DNA from: an uncultured Verrucomicrobiota bacterium
GTDB lineage: Bacteria; Verrucomicrobiota; Kiritimatiellia; CAIVKH01
Length of the DNA stretch: 12,820 bases
Reading direction: 5' to 3'
Assembly: GCA_937894535.1 (NCBI GenBank)
Contig: CALBHI010000205.1
Span: 1 to 12,820, forward strand
Part shown: in pieces, positions 1 to 9,819 of the stretch
Layout: every line of letters starts with the position of its first letter
Numbering within the stretch: position 1 is the first letter of the stretch
Program-made: the position numbers and the translations under genes
Notes under the pieces: generated by a model
Told to the model about the DNA's origin: nothing
The model's input: only the letters and a program-made list of their open reading frames with translations
Database searches by the model: none

Positions 1-2693
<2,693 letters not shown>

Positions 2694-2707
2694 GGTGCAG
2701 GTTTGTC

Positions 2708-2736
2708 GGTCGGCTATCTCTTGTCGTGAGCCGGTC
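2708..2736. terminator. Weak stem-loop between convergent mfd and esterase genes
   Basis: GGTCGGCT (2708-2715) can pair with AGCCGGTC (2729-2736): eight pairs including two G-U wobbles, with a 13-base loop. It sits midway in the 75-base gap between two converging stop codons, where a shared terminator would be expected. No T-run follows on either strand, so intrinsic termination is doubtful and the pairing may be chance in GC-rich DNA. Confidence 0.2.
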
Positions 2737-2768
2737 TGGTTCGCGTAAAGCCTACTCTTGGGTGCGGA

Positions 2769-5700
2769 TCAGGGGTTGGCTTGGATGGAATAAAATGCGG
2801 TGATGGCTTCCGGGTCGCCGGACACTTCGTAGGTGCAACGGACGCCTTTGGGATGGATTTCGTGGGCGATGGGAACCATGACGCCGCCGTCCATGCGCTT
2901 TGACCGGAGCAGATTGTAGGAGATGGGATTTCCTTCATAGTTTTCTGCCTTGGCTTCCCATACGATGGACAGCTTGGTTCCGTCGAGGCGCACATCGATG
3001 ATTTCCAGATGGGCCTCCGGGTCCAGGGGGTCGGTGCCGGCCAGGTATTCGGAAATATCAGGAAAGCCATCGCCATCGGCGTCCGAGTCCGAGGTTACGC
3101 GATCCAGGCCCTTGAAAAAGGTTATCTCCCAGTCGTCCGGTACGCCGTCGCCGTCGTCATCCGGACCGTGCGCGGCCACGTGAAAGGCATCGAGCAGTCC
3201 GGTGCCTTCGAAGGAGATGGTGGAGAAGTGGGTCTTGTCGGGGTTGGCGAAACCCAGGTTGTCGGCCAGCAGGTTGCTGCCGTGCCAGATCGACCAGGTC
3301 TTGTTGCGGTAATCCAGGCGGAGCCGGATCGCGATGAGTTCGTCGAGGGGGAAGGGGTGGTGATCCAGGGTTTTCCAGGATGCAACGGATGCCGACCCGT
3401 CGAAGGCGACGAGGTAGCCGTCCATATTTATGTACACCAGGGCGGCGCCCTGCCTCATGGCTTCGGTGAAGGCGGTGTCTAGGCCGGGGGTGGGTTGGAG
3501 GGAGAGGGTAAGCCAGATGACCGTCTTGGGGCCGGAGGCATAGTAGCGGGTCATGCGGCAATCGCCAAGCGAGGGCAGGATTTCCGCCACGGTGCGGCCG
3601 TCCTCGCGTGTGACCGTTCGCATGCGGATGTCGTCGGTGCGGTTCCATTCATCGGCCAGGGCATCGGCGAAGGAACTGCCGGAGGGCAGGCTGATGTCAT
3701 GGAACGGATCGGCGACGAGGGGGTTGAACCCGTGGGTGAATTCTGCGCCGTCGGTCATCTTGTCGCCATCCGAATCCGCATTCAGTGGCAGCGTCCCGAG
3801 CAGGTATTCGCGGAGGGTGATCAAGCCGTCGCCGTCCGGATCGCCGTTGGGGCCGGTGGCGTCCTCGTCGGGGCGAGGTCCGGCCAGCACATACGGTTGA
3901 AGGCCGGTATCGACCTCCCAGGCATCGGGAAGCAGATCGCGGTCGAGGTCATCGCGCGGGGGGGATCCGGAAACCGTCAGGGCATCGATCAGGATTGTTT
4001 GTTCGCTCCAACTTTCCATGGCCAGGTAGGAAGGCATGACGAAGCCGGATGGAAGCGTGATTGAGGGCAGGACCGGTTGGCCGTTGATCAAGGTGTGGGA
4101 CATGCCGGATGCCACATCGATGGAAAGGGTCAGGATGTTCCACGTGTTCGGATCGAGTGGGGCGTGGTGAAGGGCAACCCAGTTGGTTGTATCGCCGGCG
4201 TGTTGGAGCCGTTGAACGATGCCCCGGGGATCAACGCGGAAGGCCAGCAGGTTTTCGGCATAGACGAGCGGGTCGGGTTCGGGGGTTCCTCGGGCCGGTT
4301 TCAGCATGATGGAGACAGCGAGGTTGGATGCGGCCGGATTCCGGATGTTAAAGCGGATGGTGTCGTTGGACGACGTCAGCGCCAGGGCGCGAAAGCCGGC
4401 GGCGTCGGGAACGGCCAGCATCTCGGGACGGCCCGATGGCGCGTACACCGCCGGGTAGGTTCCGGCCTCGACCATGCCGGCTGGTTGATCCATGAAACTT
4501 TCAAACCAGGGGGCGTCGCGTAGCTGGCTGGCCTCCTGATCCACCCGGGCATGTTCCGCCTTCAGCGCATTTTCGTTGTACGAAAAAGGATCTTCCCAGG
4601 CCTGCGCCGGCTTCAGCGCGAGGTCCAGATCGCGCCGCGCTTCGGTGATCCTTCCCTGCAGGATTTCCAGCTTGGCCCGGTTGTAGAATCCGATCCAGAA
4701 GTTCGGCCCGAGGGCAATCGCCCGGTCGAGGAGGGTGCGGGCAAGCACCATGTCCTCCTTGGTGCGGAAAGGGCGCCGGGTGAGGCAGGCGGCGTGAAGG
4801 GCCAGTGCATGGTGGTATTCGGGGTCCAGCACAATGGCCAGGCCGGAAAGGAGGCGGGCCTGTTCCTCCGGGAAAAAGGCATCGTCGTAATACGATGCGC
4901 GCTGGTAAAGCATCCGCGCATACACGGCGTGAATCGTGGCGGGGGTTTCGATAGCGCGACCAACCTCGTCCGCGGGCAGTCGACGAAGCAGTTCCAGCAG
5001 GTCCTCCTCCGCGCCGAATGCATTGGTGGTGTAGGCAAATTTGGACAACACATTCATCAGGAGGGGCGCGGCCTTGGCGGGCGTTTCGCTGGCCAGCGCG
5101 GCCCGGGCTTCCTCCATCAGGGCGGTGGCGCGTTGTTCGGCATTTGTAAACGTAAACAAGGATCCGGTTTCCTGAAAATCCTGATCCAGCCATAGCAGGG
5201 CTTGATCGGCCAGTTCGCTCGACGGGTACTCATGGCCGGCGTTGTGGTTGAACGTTCGCGTTCGCACCCCGTCCCGGTTCAGGATGCGGTCGTCGCGTTG
5301 GATGGCCGGGATCCGATACCGCTCGCCGTTCAGGTGCACCACGGCGAGGCGTTGCGGATAATAGGTGTATTCGTCGTAGTCACACATCCAACCCACGATG
5401 TCGACCACGCCGGCGTATTCGCCGCGAAATCCACGCGCCTGCCAATAGGCACGGCAGGAGCCGCCGGAAATACCGCCGGTGTAGAGGCGGCGAATGTCAT
5501 GCCGGAAGGTGGACCGGAAGTGCCGGTTGATCTCGCGCAGCAACAGCCTGCTGTTGGCGGGGCCATCGTTTCCGATGTCGTGCGGTACGACGATGATCCA
5601 GCCCAGATCCTCGGCGGAGGGGAGCCATTTCAGCAGCGGACCCATGCCGTGCCGCGCCGCATTCATGAAAATCATCGAGGGCAACTCATTCGTGCCATCG

Positions 5701-5933
5701 TAGGCGGAGGGCAGATACAGGTAATAACTGGCGCCATTGGTGGAAAAGCCGGCCACGTGGTAGATGCTTCCGCTGCGCACGGGTTCGTCCCGGGTCCACA
5801 TCTTGGTTTCGTACCCGCCGGAAAGGCGCCGCATTTCCTCGTCGGTCAATTCGACATAGGCGGAAGCGGCCAAGGGAAGGATGATGCTGCAGGCCGCGGC
5901 GAGTGCGCGGCGGAGAAAAGATTTTGTGATCAT
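2769..5933 (-). CDS. Secreted multidomain esterase-like protein (alpha/beta hydrolase + TPR + LamG-like + TSP3-like repeats)
   Basis: A 1054-residue exported protein. A signal peptide occupies residues 1-25, with probable cleavage after ASA. Residues about 45-255 look like an alpha/beta hydrolase of the PHB-depolymerase/feruloyl-esterase type: GISGG at 154-158 gives nucleophile Ser156, and His234 (AGHEYPSS) is a candidate catalytic His. Residues about 265-445 are helical, with at least one TPR-like unit (NRAKLEILQGRITEARRDL). Two jelly-roll/LamG-like segments (about 505-655 and 745-920) are each followed by Asp-rich calcium-binding TSP3-like motifs (PDGDG, DSDGD near 695-735; DDDGDGVPDDWE, SEYLAGTDPLDP near 925-972). 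A beta-rich tail ends without a membrane anchor. Start ATG 5933 is preceded on the minus strand by GAGGA with a short 3-base spacing. The enzyme class is a family-level inference and the substrate is unknown; a polysaccharide ester or polyester is plausible. It is divergent from the LamG gene. Confidence 0.85.
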   Translation of the reverse strand: MITKSFLRRALAAACSIILPLAASAYVELTDEEMRRLSGGYETKMWTRDEPVRSGSIYHVAGFSTNGASYYLYLPSAYDGTNELPSMIFMNAARHGMGPLLKWLPSAEDLGWIIVVPHDIGNDGPANSRLLLREINRHFRSTFRHDIRRLYTGGISGGSCRAYWQARGFRGEYAGVVDIVGWMCDYDEYTYYPQRLAVVHLNGERYRIPAIQRDDRILNRDGVRTRTFNHNAGHEYPSSELADQALLWLDQDFQETGSLFTFTNAEQRATALMEEARAALASETPAKAAPLLMNVLSKFAYTTNAFGAEEDLLELLRRLPADEVGRAIETPATIHAVYARMLYQRASYYDDAFFPEEQARLLSGLAIVLDPEYHHALALHAACLTRRPFRTKEDMVLARTLLDRAIALGPNFWIGFYNRAKLEILQGRITEARRDLDLALKPAQAWEDPFSYNENALKAEHARVDQEASQLRDAPWFESFMDQPAGMVEAGTYPAVYAPSGRPEMLAVPDAAGFRALALTSSNDTIRFNIRNPAASNLAVSIMLKPARGTPEPDPLVYAENLLAFRVDPRGIVQRLQHAGDTTNWVALHHAPLDPNTWNILTLSIDVASGMSHTLINGQPVLPSITLPSGFVMPSYLAMESWSEQTILIDALTVSGSPPRDDLDRDLLPDAWEVDTGLQPYVLAGPRPDEDATGPNGDPDGDGLITLREYLLGTLPLNADSDGDKMTDGAEFTHGFNPLVADPFHDISLPSGSSFADALADEWNRTDDIRMRTVTREDGRTVAEILPSLGDCRMTRYYASGPKTVIWLTLSLQPTPGLDTAFTEAMRQGAALVYINMDGYLVAFDGSASVASWKTLDHHPFPLDELIAIRLRLDYRNKTWSIWHGSNLLADNLGFANPDKTHFSTISFEGTGLLDAFHVAAHGPDDDGDGVPDDWEITFFKGLDRVTSDSDADGDGFPDISEYLAGTDPLDPEAHLEIIDVRLDGTKLSIVWEAKAENYEGNPISYNLLRSKRMDGGVMVPIAHEIHPKGVRCTYEVSGDPEAITAFYSIQANP

Positions 5934-5952
5934 GGGTCCTCGTTGCTATGTT
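5924..5952 (+). promoter_or_regulatory. Candidate sigma70-type promoter for the LamG gene
   Basis: TTGTGA (5924-5929) and TATGTT (5947-5952) each match the consensus at four of six bases and are 17 bases apart. Transcription would start about seven bases later, at the proposed ATG at 5959, giving a leaderless message; this fits the lack of a Shine-Dalgarno there. The promoter overlaps the first codons of the divergent esterase gene. Such weak matches occur by chance, so confidence is modest. Confidence 0.3.
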
Positions 5953-5958
5953 GCAAGC

Positions 5959-6975
5959 ATGACGAAAGCGCTTCGACGGTTCGCTGCTTGTTCGCTCGCT
6001 GTTTATTCGACGGTGGCGGCGTGTTTGGTTCACGCGGAAGAAACAGGCGAGCCGGTCTACCTCTCCTTTATCCGGCAATCCCGGCCGGTGGCTCATTACC
6101 GTCTTCAGAATATCAGACCGGAGGACGTGATCAATCTTTATGCTGCGCAGGCGGGAAGCCCTGCCGCGACGATCACGCCGGGACCGCATCCGATCGAGGT
6201 GGTCGCGTCGGTTTCACCGCAGGTGTTCGTCGGGTCCAACCGGGTAAACGGGTTGGACTTTGACAATACTGGGCTTCTTTTCAAGGGTTCGGACTCCGGG
6301 ACCAACAGCGCGGTGGTCATTTCCGGGGTGTCGCTGCCGGATTTCGCGGCACCCCATGCCGATTCCTTTTCGTTGTCGGTTTGGGTAAAGGCATCGCCAT
6401 TCCAGGTGGACCGGGCCGGGCTGGTTTCGCGGAAGTCGGGCGATCTGCTCGACAGTTACCAGTTTGCCTTGTCGGTATGGAATGGCATGTATGACATCGT
6501 GATGAACGATGGCGATGACGCGTTCCGGTCCTTTTACACGCCGGGGCGTCCGAGCGGGGAATGGCAGCACCTCGTGGTTGTGCTTGATAGCAAGGGCTGG
6601 TTTGAGGGGACGGCCGGCATGCTCCGCTTCTATATCGACGGCGAGCGTGTGTTTACCGGAAAGACGGGAAACCACACCCGTACCCAGATGGCGGCCAGCC
6701 AGGAAAACCTGATCATTGGCGGAATCGCCTACCGGCAAGCGGATTCCGCGGGGTTCAACCATGGATTCAACGGAATCGTCGACGAGTTGACCTTGTGGGA
6801 TCGCGCGCTGTCTGATGAAGAGGTGCTGGAGCTTTACAGGTCTGCGATCATTGGCCGACGTCCGATGGTGATCATCATCGGGTCCTACTCCGGCGCGGAT
6901 CACTTCATCGGCAATTCAAGGTGGAACAGGTTCGCCTGGGTCGCGTCCTCGGTGAAGCCGAGTTTCTTGATGTAG
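5959..6975 (+). CDS. Secreted LamG/concanavalin A-like domain protein
   Basis: A 338-residue protein from ATG 5959. The N-terminus is a signal peptide (basic MTKALRRF, a hydrophobic stretch, cleavage probably after VHA at 26). After a linker (about 27-90) comes one LamG/jelly-roll domain at about 95-295, typical of the LamG_3 type: SFSLSVWVKA, RPSGEWQHLVVVLD, LRFYIDGERV, GIVDELTLWDRALSDEEV, LYRSA. Such domains bind glycans or other surface ligands; no catalytic domain is visible. An upstream in-frame ATG at 5932 would put eight more or less ordinary residues before the signal peptide and overlap the neighbour's start codon; neither start has a Shine-Dalgarno. The last ~24 residues (from about 314) are read through the 3' end of the convergent membrane gene and resemble no domain, so the native C-terminus may have been lost. 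It is probably related in function to the divergent esterase. Confidence 0.8.
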   Translation: MTKALRRFAACSLAVYSTVAACLVHAEETGEPVYLSFIRQSRPVAHYRLQNIRPEDVINLYAAQAGSPAATITPGPHPIEVVASVSPQVFVGSNRVNGLDFDNTGLLFKGSDSGTNSAVVISGVSLPDFAAPHADSFSLSVWVKASPFQVDRAGLVSRKSGDLLDSYQFALSVWNGMYDIVMNDGDDAFRSFYTPGRPSGEWQHLVVVLDSKGWFEGTAGMLRFYIDGERVFTGKTGNHTRTQMAASQENLIIGGIAYRQADSAGFNHGFNGIVDELTLWDRALSDEEVLELYRSAIIGRRPMVIIIGSYSGADHFIGNSRWNRFAWVASSVKPSFLM

Positions 6976-7550
6976 GCGATGTGTTTCGGCACGGTGCTGT
7001 AGGTGCAGAGGCGTTTGATGCCGCGCGCCGCAAACTCCCCGGCCAGGGCATCGCGCACCAGGTAGCGGGTGTTCTTCAGGTCGCGGTAGGCGGGGATGGT
7101 GTAGTCGAGGTCGATCACCGCGCAGTCGCCCTCCTGGTGGTACGAAAACAGGCCGACCGAAACGGCGTTGCGCAGGATGAAGGTGTATTGCTGGCCGGGC
7201 GACAGGTTATCCTGCGAGAAGCGCGGGAAGTGGTGGCCGATGTCGCGGGTGTAGTAGCGCAGGAAGTAGCGCAGGTACGGGCTGTCCTTGTAGGTCACGG
7301 TCAGGTAGTGGAAGTAGTCGATCCGGTTCGACATCTGCACGATGAACCAGATGTCGATCAGCGCGATCAAGCCGTTCAGCAGCGCCACCGGGATCGAGCC
7401 GATCAGCGCCCCGTAGAGGGAAAACAGCGAGGCCCCGACCAGGTTCACCCAGCGGAAATGCCATACATTGGTGATGAGCAACGACAGGGCCACGATGCCC
7501 GACGCGATGTATCCGATCCATTCAAAGAGTTCTTGCGACATGGCATCCAT
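6900..7550 (-). CDS. YgjV-like inner-membrane protein with GNAT-like C-terminal domain
   Basis: About 216 residues from ATG 7550; alternatives are ATG 7541 and GTG 7577, none with a good Shine-Dalgarno. The N-terminal part carries three predicted membrane segments (about 7-27, 35-52 and 54-75) with the pattern of YgjV-type inner-membrane proteins, including NVWHFRWVNLVGA between helices one and two. The remainder (about 80-216) is soluble and looks like an acetyltransferase fold of the GNAT type: the CAVIDLDYTIPAYRDLKNTRYL strand/loop, a following amphipathic helix, then HIAYIKKLGF, a typical GNAT C-terminal motif. The usual Q/RxxGxG/A acetyl-CoA loop is replaced by YRDLKNTR, so cofactor binding is uncertain. 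It is last in a minus-strand run after the phospholipase D-like gene, about 51 bases away. The substrate is unknown. The membrane call is firm and the acetyltransferase call moderate. Confidence 0.78.
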   Translation of the reverse strand: MDAMSQELFEWIGYIASGIVALSLLITNVWHFRWVNLVGASLFSLYGALIGSIPVALLNGLIALIDIWFIVQMSNRIDYFHYLTVTYKDSPYLRYFLRYYTRDIGHHFPRFSQDNLSPGQQYTFILRNAVSVGLFSYHQEGDCAVIDLDYTIPAYRDLKNTRYLVRDALAGEFAARGIKRLCTYSTVPKHIAYIKKLGFTEDATQANLFHLELPMK

Positions 7551-7601
7551 AGTAGGATGAACCGGCGGAGAACGCACGGAGGTTTTTCGGCGGGAGCATG
7601 G

Positions 7602-8690
7602 TCAACGCGGTGCGTCCTGGCTCCACTTGTTCACCCAGTACGGCTGGGCGCGCCAGCAGCGGGTGAATTCGCGGGTGAACGCGCGGGCCAGCGGCGGACA
7701 GGCGAACACCACGACATTCTCGTCGTTCACGCCGAGGGCCGAGGCCGAGAAGTTCGCCGATCCGGTAATGACCACGTTTTCATCGATGACCATCACCTTG
7801 TGGTGCATGCGGCCGTTGTTCGAGCTGATCCGCACCGTCGCGCCGGCCTCGCGCAACGGCGTTTTCAGCGAGGTGCCCTGGCGGGACAAGGTGAGGTCGA
7901 GCAGCACATAGACCTTCACCCCGGCGGCGATGCGGCGCTTCAACGCGTCGAACATCGCCCGGTCGGTCAGGGCGAAGGCCATGATGTAGATGGAGTTGGT
8001 TGCCTTGCCGATCTCCTCGACGAAGGCCTTCTCGAGGTCGTCCTCCGGGCTGAACAGGTTGCGCACGAGCACCTCCCCCATGCGGATTTCCGGGTGCGGG
8101 GTCGGCGTGGCGTTCTTCTTCCCGTGGCGGCCGGCCCAGATCTCGTCCATCTCGGCGGTGTAGTTCAGCGCCATCAGCGGGTGCGAGAAGGTCACCGCGT
8201 TGTTGTCGTTCATTTCCGTGTCGTTGCGGGTGAAGTTGTACGAGCCGGTCCAGACGCGGTGGCCGTCCGCGACCATGAACTTGTTGTGCATCAGGCCCGA
8301 CTTGTTCTCGGTCTGGCGCAACAATCCCTTCTTCAACCAGTCGTTCAACCGTCCGCGGATTTCGGTCTCATCGCGGCCGACGAAGTTGGACGAAGGCACG
8401 GCGATGCGCACCTTCACGCCGCGGTTGATCGCCGCATCGATGGCCTCGCTGATTTCCGGCAGGTTGATCTCGTATACGCAGACATCGAGGGTGTTCGAGG
8501 CCGTGGCGATGAAATCCACCACGCCGCGGGCGATGTGGGGGGAGGGGGCGAGGTAGAGCCGTACCGGCGTGTTGCCGACCTGGCCGGACATCACGGACAG
8601 ATTGAAGATCGGATTCTGGTGGGGTTCCTGGGCATGTGTACCCGGGACCACGAGCATCCAACCCGCAAGAAGCATCCCCCATCGCTTCAT
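7602..8690 (-). CDS. Exported phospholipase D-like protein with two HKD motifs
   Basis: A 362-residue protein from ATG 8690 (MKRWGMLLAGWMLVV...); an in-frame GTG at 8708 adds six residues ahead of the signal peptide and is less likely. The signal peptide is cleaved probably after THA. Two complete PLD catalytic motifs are present: LMHNKFMVAD followed by TGSYNFT, and RMHHKVMVID followed by TGSANFS. Each has the HxK(x)4D pattern and a downstream Asn, so a single chain can form the full active site with a phosphohistidine intermediate. The family includes phospholipases, cardiolipin synthases and nucleases (Nuc/BfiI-like); its members cut or transfer phosphodiester bonds. With an export signal and no membrane helices, a periplasmic or secreted nuclease or phospholipase is likely. 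Sequence alone does not settle the substrate. It lies 62 bases after the dehydrogenase gene on the same strand. Confidence 0.9.
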   Translation of the reverse strand: MKRWGMLLAGWMLVVPGTHAQEPHQNPIFNLSVMSGQVGNTPVRLYLAPSPHIARGVVDFIATASNTLDVCVYEINLPEISEAIDAAINRGVKVRIAVPSSNFVGRDETEIRGRLNDWLKKGLLRQTENKSGLMHNKFMVADGHRVWTGSYNFTRNDTEMNDNNAVTFSHPLMALNYTAEMDEIWAGRHGKKNATPTPHPEIRMGEVLVRNLFSPEDDLEKAFVEEIGKATNSIYIMAFALTDRAMFDALKRRIAAGVKVYVLLDLTLSRQGTSLKTPLREAGATVRISSNNGRMHHKVMVIDENVVITGSANFSASALGVNDENVVVFACPPLARAFTREFTRCWRAQPYWVNKWSQDAPR

Positions 8691-8752
8691 CGTTGCCGAT
8701 GGTGACACGCCGGGGCGGCGTTGGCGATGAAGAAACGACGGGTGGTGAACGG

Positions 8753-9604
8753 TTACGGCGATGCCGGGCGGGGCAGCGTCTTGAGGATCGCGGTGTAATC
8801 CTCTTCGCGGAATCCGGCGTGGTCGGCCTGGCGCAACCGGTCAATCAGCAGGTCCAGCGCGGGCAGCGGCCCTCCGGCCTGGCGCAACAGGCGCAGGTCC
8901 TTTAGCAGGTGTTTCGTCGAAAACTGCGGCGAAAAATCCCCGGCGCGCAGCTTCGGTTCCTTCAGGGCGGAGAGGCCGGACCATGACGCATTGTTTTTCA
9001 TGGCGGAGAAAAAGGTGTCGTCATCGATCCCGGCCGCCCGGCTGAGCAGCAGGGCTTCGCCGAGCCCTTCGGTCATCACCGCGATCTGCAGGTTCATCGC
9101 GAGTTTGATGGTGCAGGCCTGCTCGGCCATGCCGCAGGCGATGCGCAATGCGCTGAACGAGGACAAGACCGGCTCGGCGGCGGCGCGGGTCGCGTCATCG
9201 CCACCGAGGTAGAACACGGTCTTCTTCGCTTCGGCGGCGGGTTTGCTGCCGGTGAACGGCGCTTCGAGGTAGCGTGCCCCGGTGGCGGTTACACGGGCGC
9301 GGAAGGCGGCGGCGTCGGACGGGCCGATCGTACTCGACTGGATGACCAGGTGCCGCGGGGTCAGCGCCGGTAGGATCGTTTCGAGGATGCCGGACACCGC
9401 GGGCGGATCGGCCACCACGAGGATCAGCACATCGGCCGCCGCCACCGCGGCCCGTGCGTCCGGGGTGAACTGCGGCGCGTCCGGTTTCGGCGACCGGTTC
9501 CAGCTCGCCGCCAGCAACCCGGCCTCGTGGAGATGCCGAGCCCAGATCGATCCGATCAGGCCGAGTCCGAATACAGCAACGCGGGGAGAGGATGTCTGGT
9601 TCAT
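8753..9604 (-). CDS. NAD(P)-dependent oxidoreductase, 3-hydroxyisobutyrate dehydrogenase family
   Basis: A 283-residue cytoplasmic enzyme of usual family length (280-300). The Rossmann fold starts VAVFGLGLIG with GxGxxG at residues 13-18. The second strand ends in WNRSPK; an Arg here commonly marks NADP preference. SSTIGPS (90-96) is the substrate-binding loop and EAPFTGSKPAA corresponds to the family's DAPVSGG segment. Lys167 in CTIKLAMN is the expected catalytic lysine, with Asn171 beside it. The all-helical C-terminal domain contains FSPQFSTKHLLKDLRL. Members reduce or oxidise beta-hydroxyacids, tartronate semialdehyde, or glyoxylate/succinic semialdehyde; the exact substrate cannot be told. 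The SGG-to-TGS change slightly favours the glyoxylate/succinic-semialdehyde reductase or an imine reductase-like branch over true 3-hydroxyisobutyrate dehydrogenase. It is the first gene of the minus-strand run. ATG 9604 lacks a clear Shine-Dalgarno. Confidence 0.92.
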   Translation of the reverse strand: MNQTSSPRVAVFGLGLIGSIWARHLHEAGLLAASWNRSPKPDAPQFTPDARAAVAAADVLILVVADPPAVSGILETILPALTPRHLVIQSSTIGPSDAAAFRARVTATGARYLEAPFTGSKPAAEAKKTVFYLGGDDATRAAAEPVLSSFSALRIACGMAEQACTIKLAMNLQIAVMTEGLGEALLLSRAAGIDDDTFFSAMKNNASWSGLSALKEPKLRAGDFSPQFSTKHLLKDLRLLRQAGGPLPALDLLIDRLRQADHAGFREEDYTAILKTLPRPASP

Positions 9605-9654
9605 GCCGGGAAACTACGAAAAACGCGAACGACGCGAAAGGAATATGAAAAGGT

Positions 9655-9694
9655 GCCGTGTAGGCTTGATGAGCCGATGTGCTCGCGACACGGC
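9655..9694. repeat. Nested inverted repeat upstream of the dehydrogenase gene
   Basis: GCCGTGT (9655-9661) is perfectly complementary to ACACGGC (9688-9694). Inside it GGCT (9663-9666) pairs with AGCC (9672-9675) around a five-base loop. It lies in the gene-free stretch, just left of the larger inverted-repeat element and about 50 bases upstream of the dehydrogenase start. It could be a small repeat unit, an RNA structure or an operator; no T-run follows. Confidence 0.3.
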
Positions 9695-9701
9695 GACTCC
9701 G

Positions 9702-9812
9702 AAAAGGGGTCAGACCGATAATTTTCTCATACAGAGCACCGCTTCAGCCATCCAAGCGCTGCATAGGCTATGAAATAAAGGAAATGTGAATATTCACGGT
9801 CTGACCCCTTTT
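9702..9812. mobile_element. About 111-base element with perfect 16-base terminal inverted repeats (MITE/REP-like)
   Basis: AAAAGGGGTCAGACCG at 9702-9717 is exactly repeated in inverse orientation as CGGTCTGACCCCTTTT at 9797-9812. With one inserted base the match extends outward to CCG/CGG. The 79 bases between are AT-richer than the surroundings and encode nothing. A 12-base palindrome, GTGAATATTCAC (9786-9797), overlaps the first base of the right arm. The right arm ends seven bases from the yfiM-like stop codon. GGGGTCAGACC-type termini are, from memory, common around IS200/IS605-like (TnpA-REP) transposase genes, so a non-autonomous copy mobilised in trans is the leading idea. No clear target duplication is visible. 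Either strand would form a long hairpin ending in CCCCUUUU, so a terminator role is an alternative. Confidence 0.5.
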
Positions 9813-9819
9813 GCGGGGG

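Noticed and set aside
5932..5958. Earlier ATG for the LamG gene
   Set aside because: It would overlap the divergent start codon, lacks a suitably spaced Shine-Dalgarno and puts extra residues before a good signal peptide.
6921..8705. 594-codon plus-strand frame across the membrane and PLD genes
   Set aside because: It is antisense to two recognisable proteins, rich in His/Val/Gln/Arg, without any domain; a GC-bias shadow.
9655..9701. Possible tRNA or small RNA gene in the gene-free stretch
   Set aside because: The stems do not form a cloverleaf: no T-loop sequence, no anticodon arm of proper length, no CCA context. Kept only as a nested inverted repeat.
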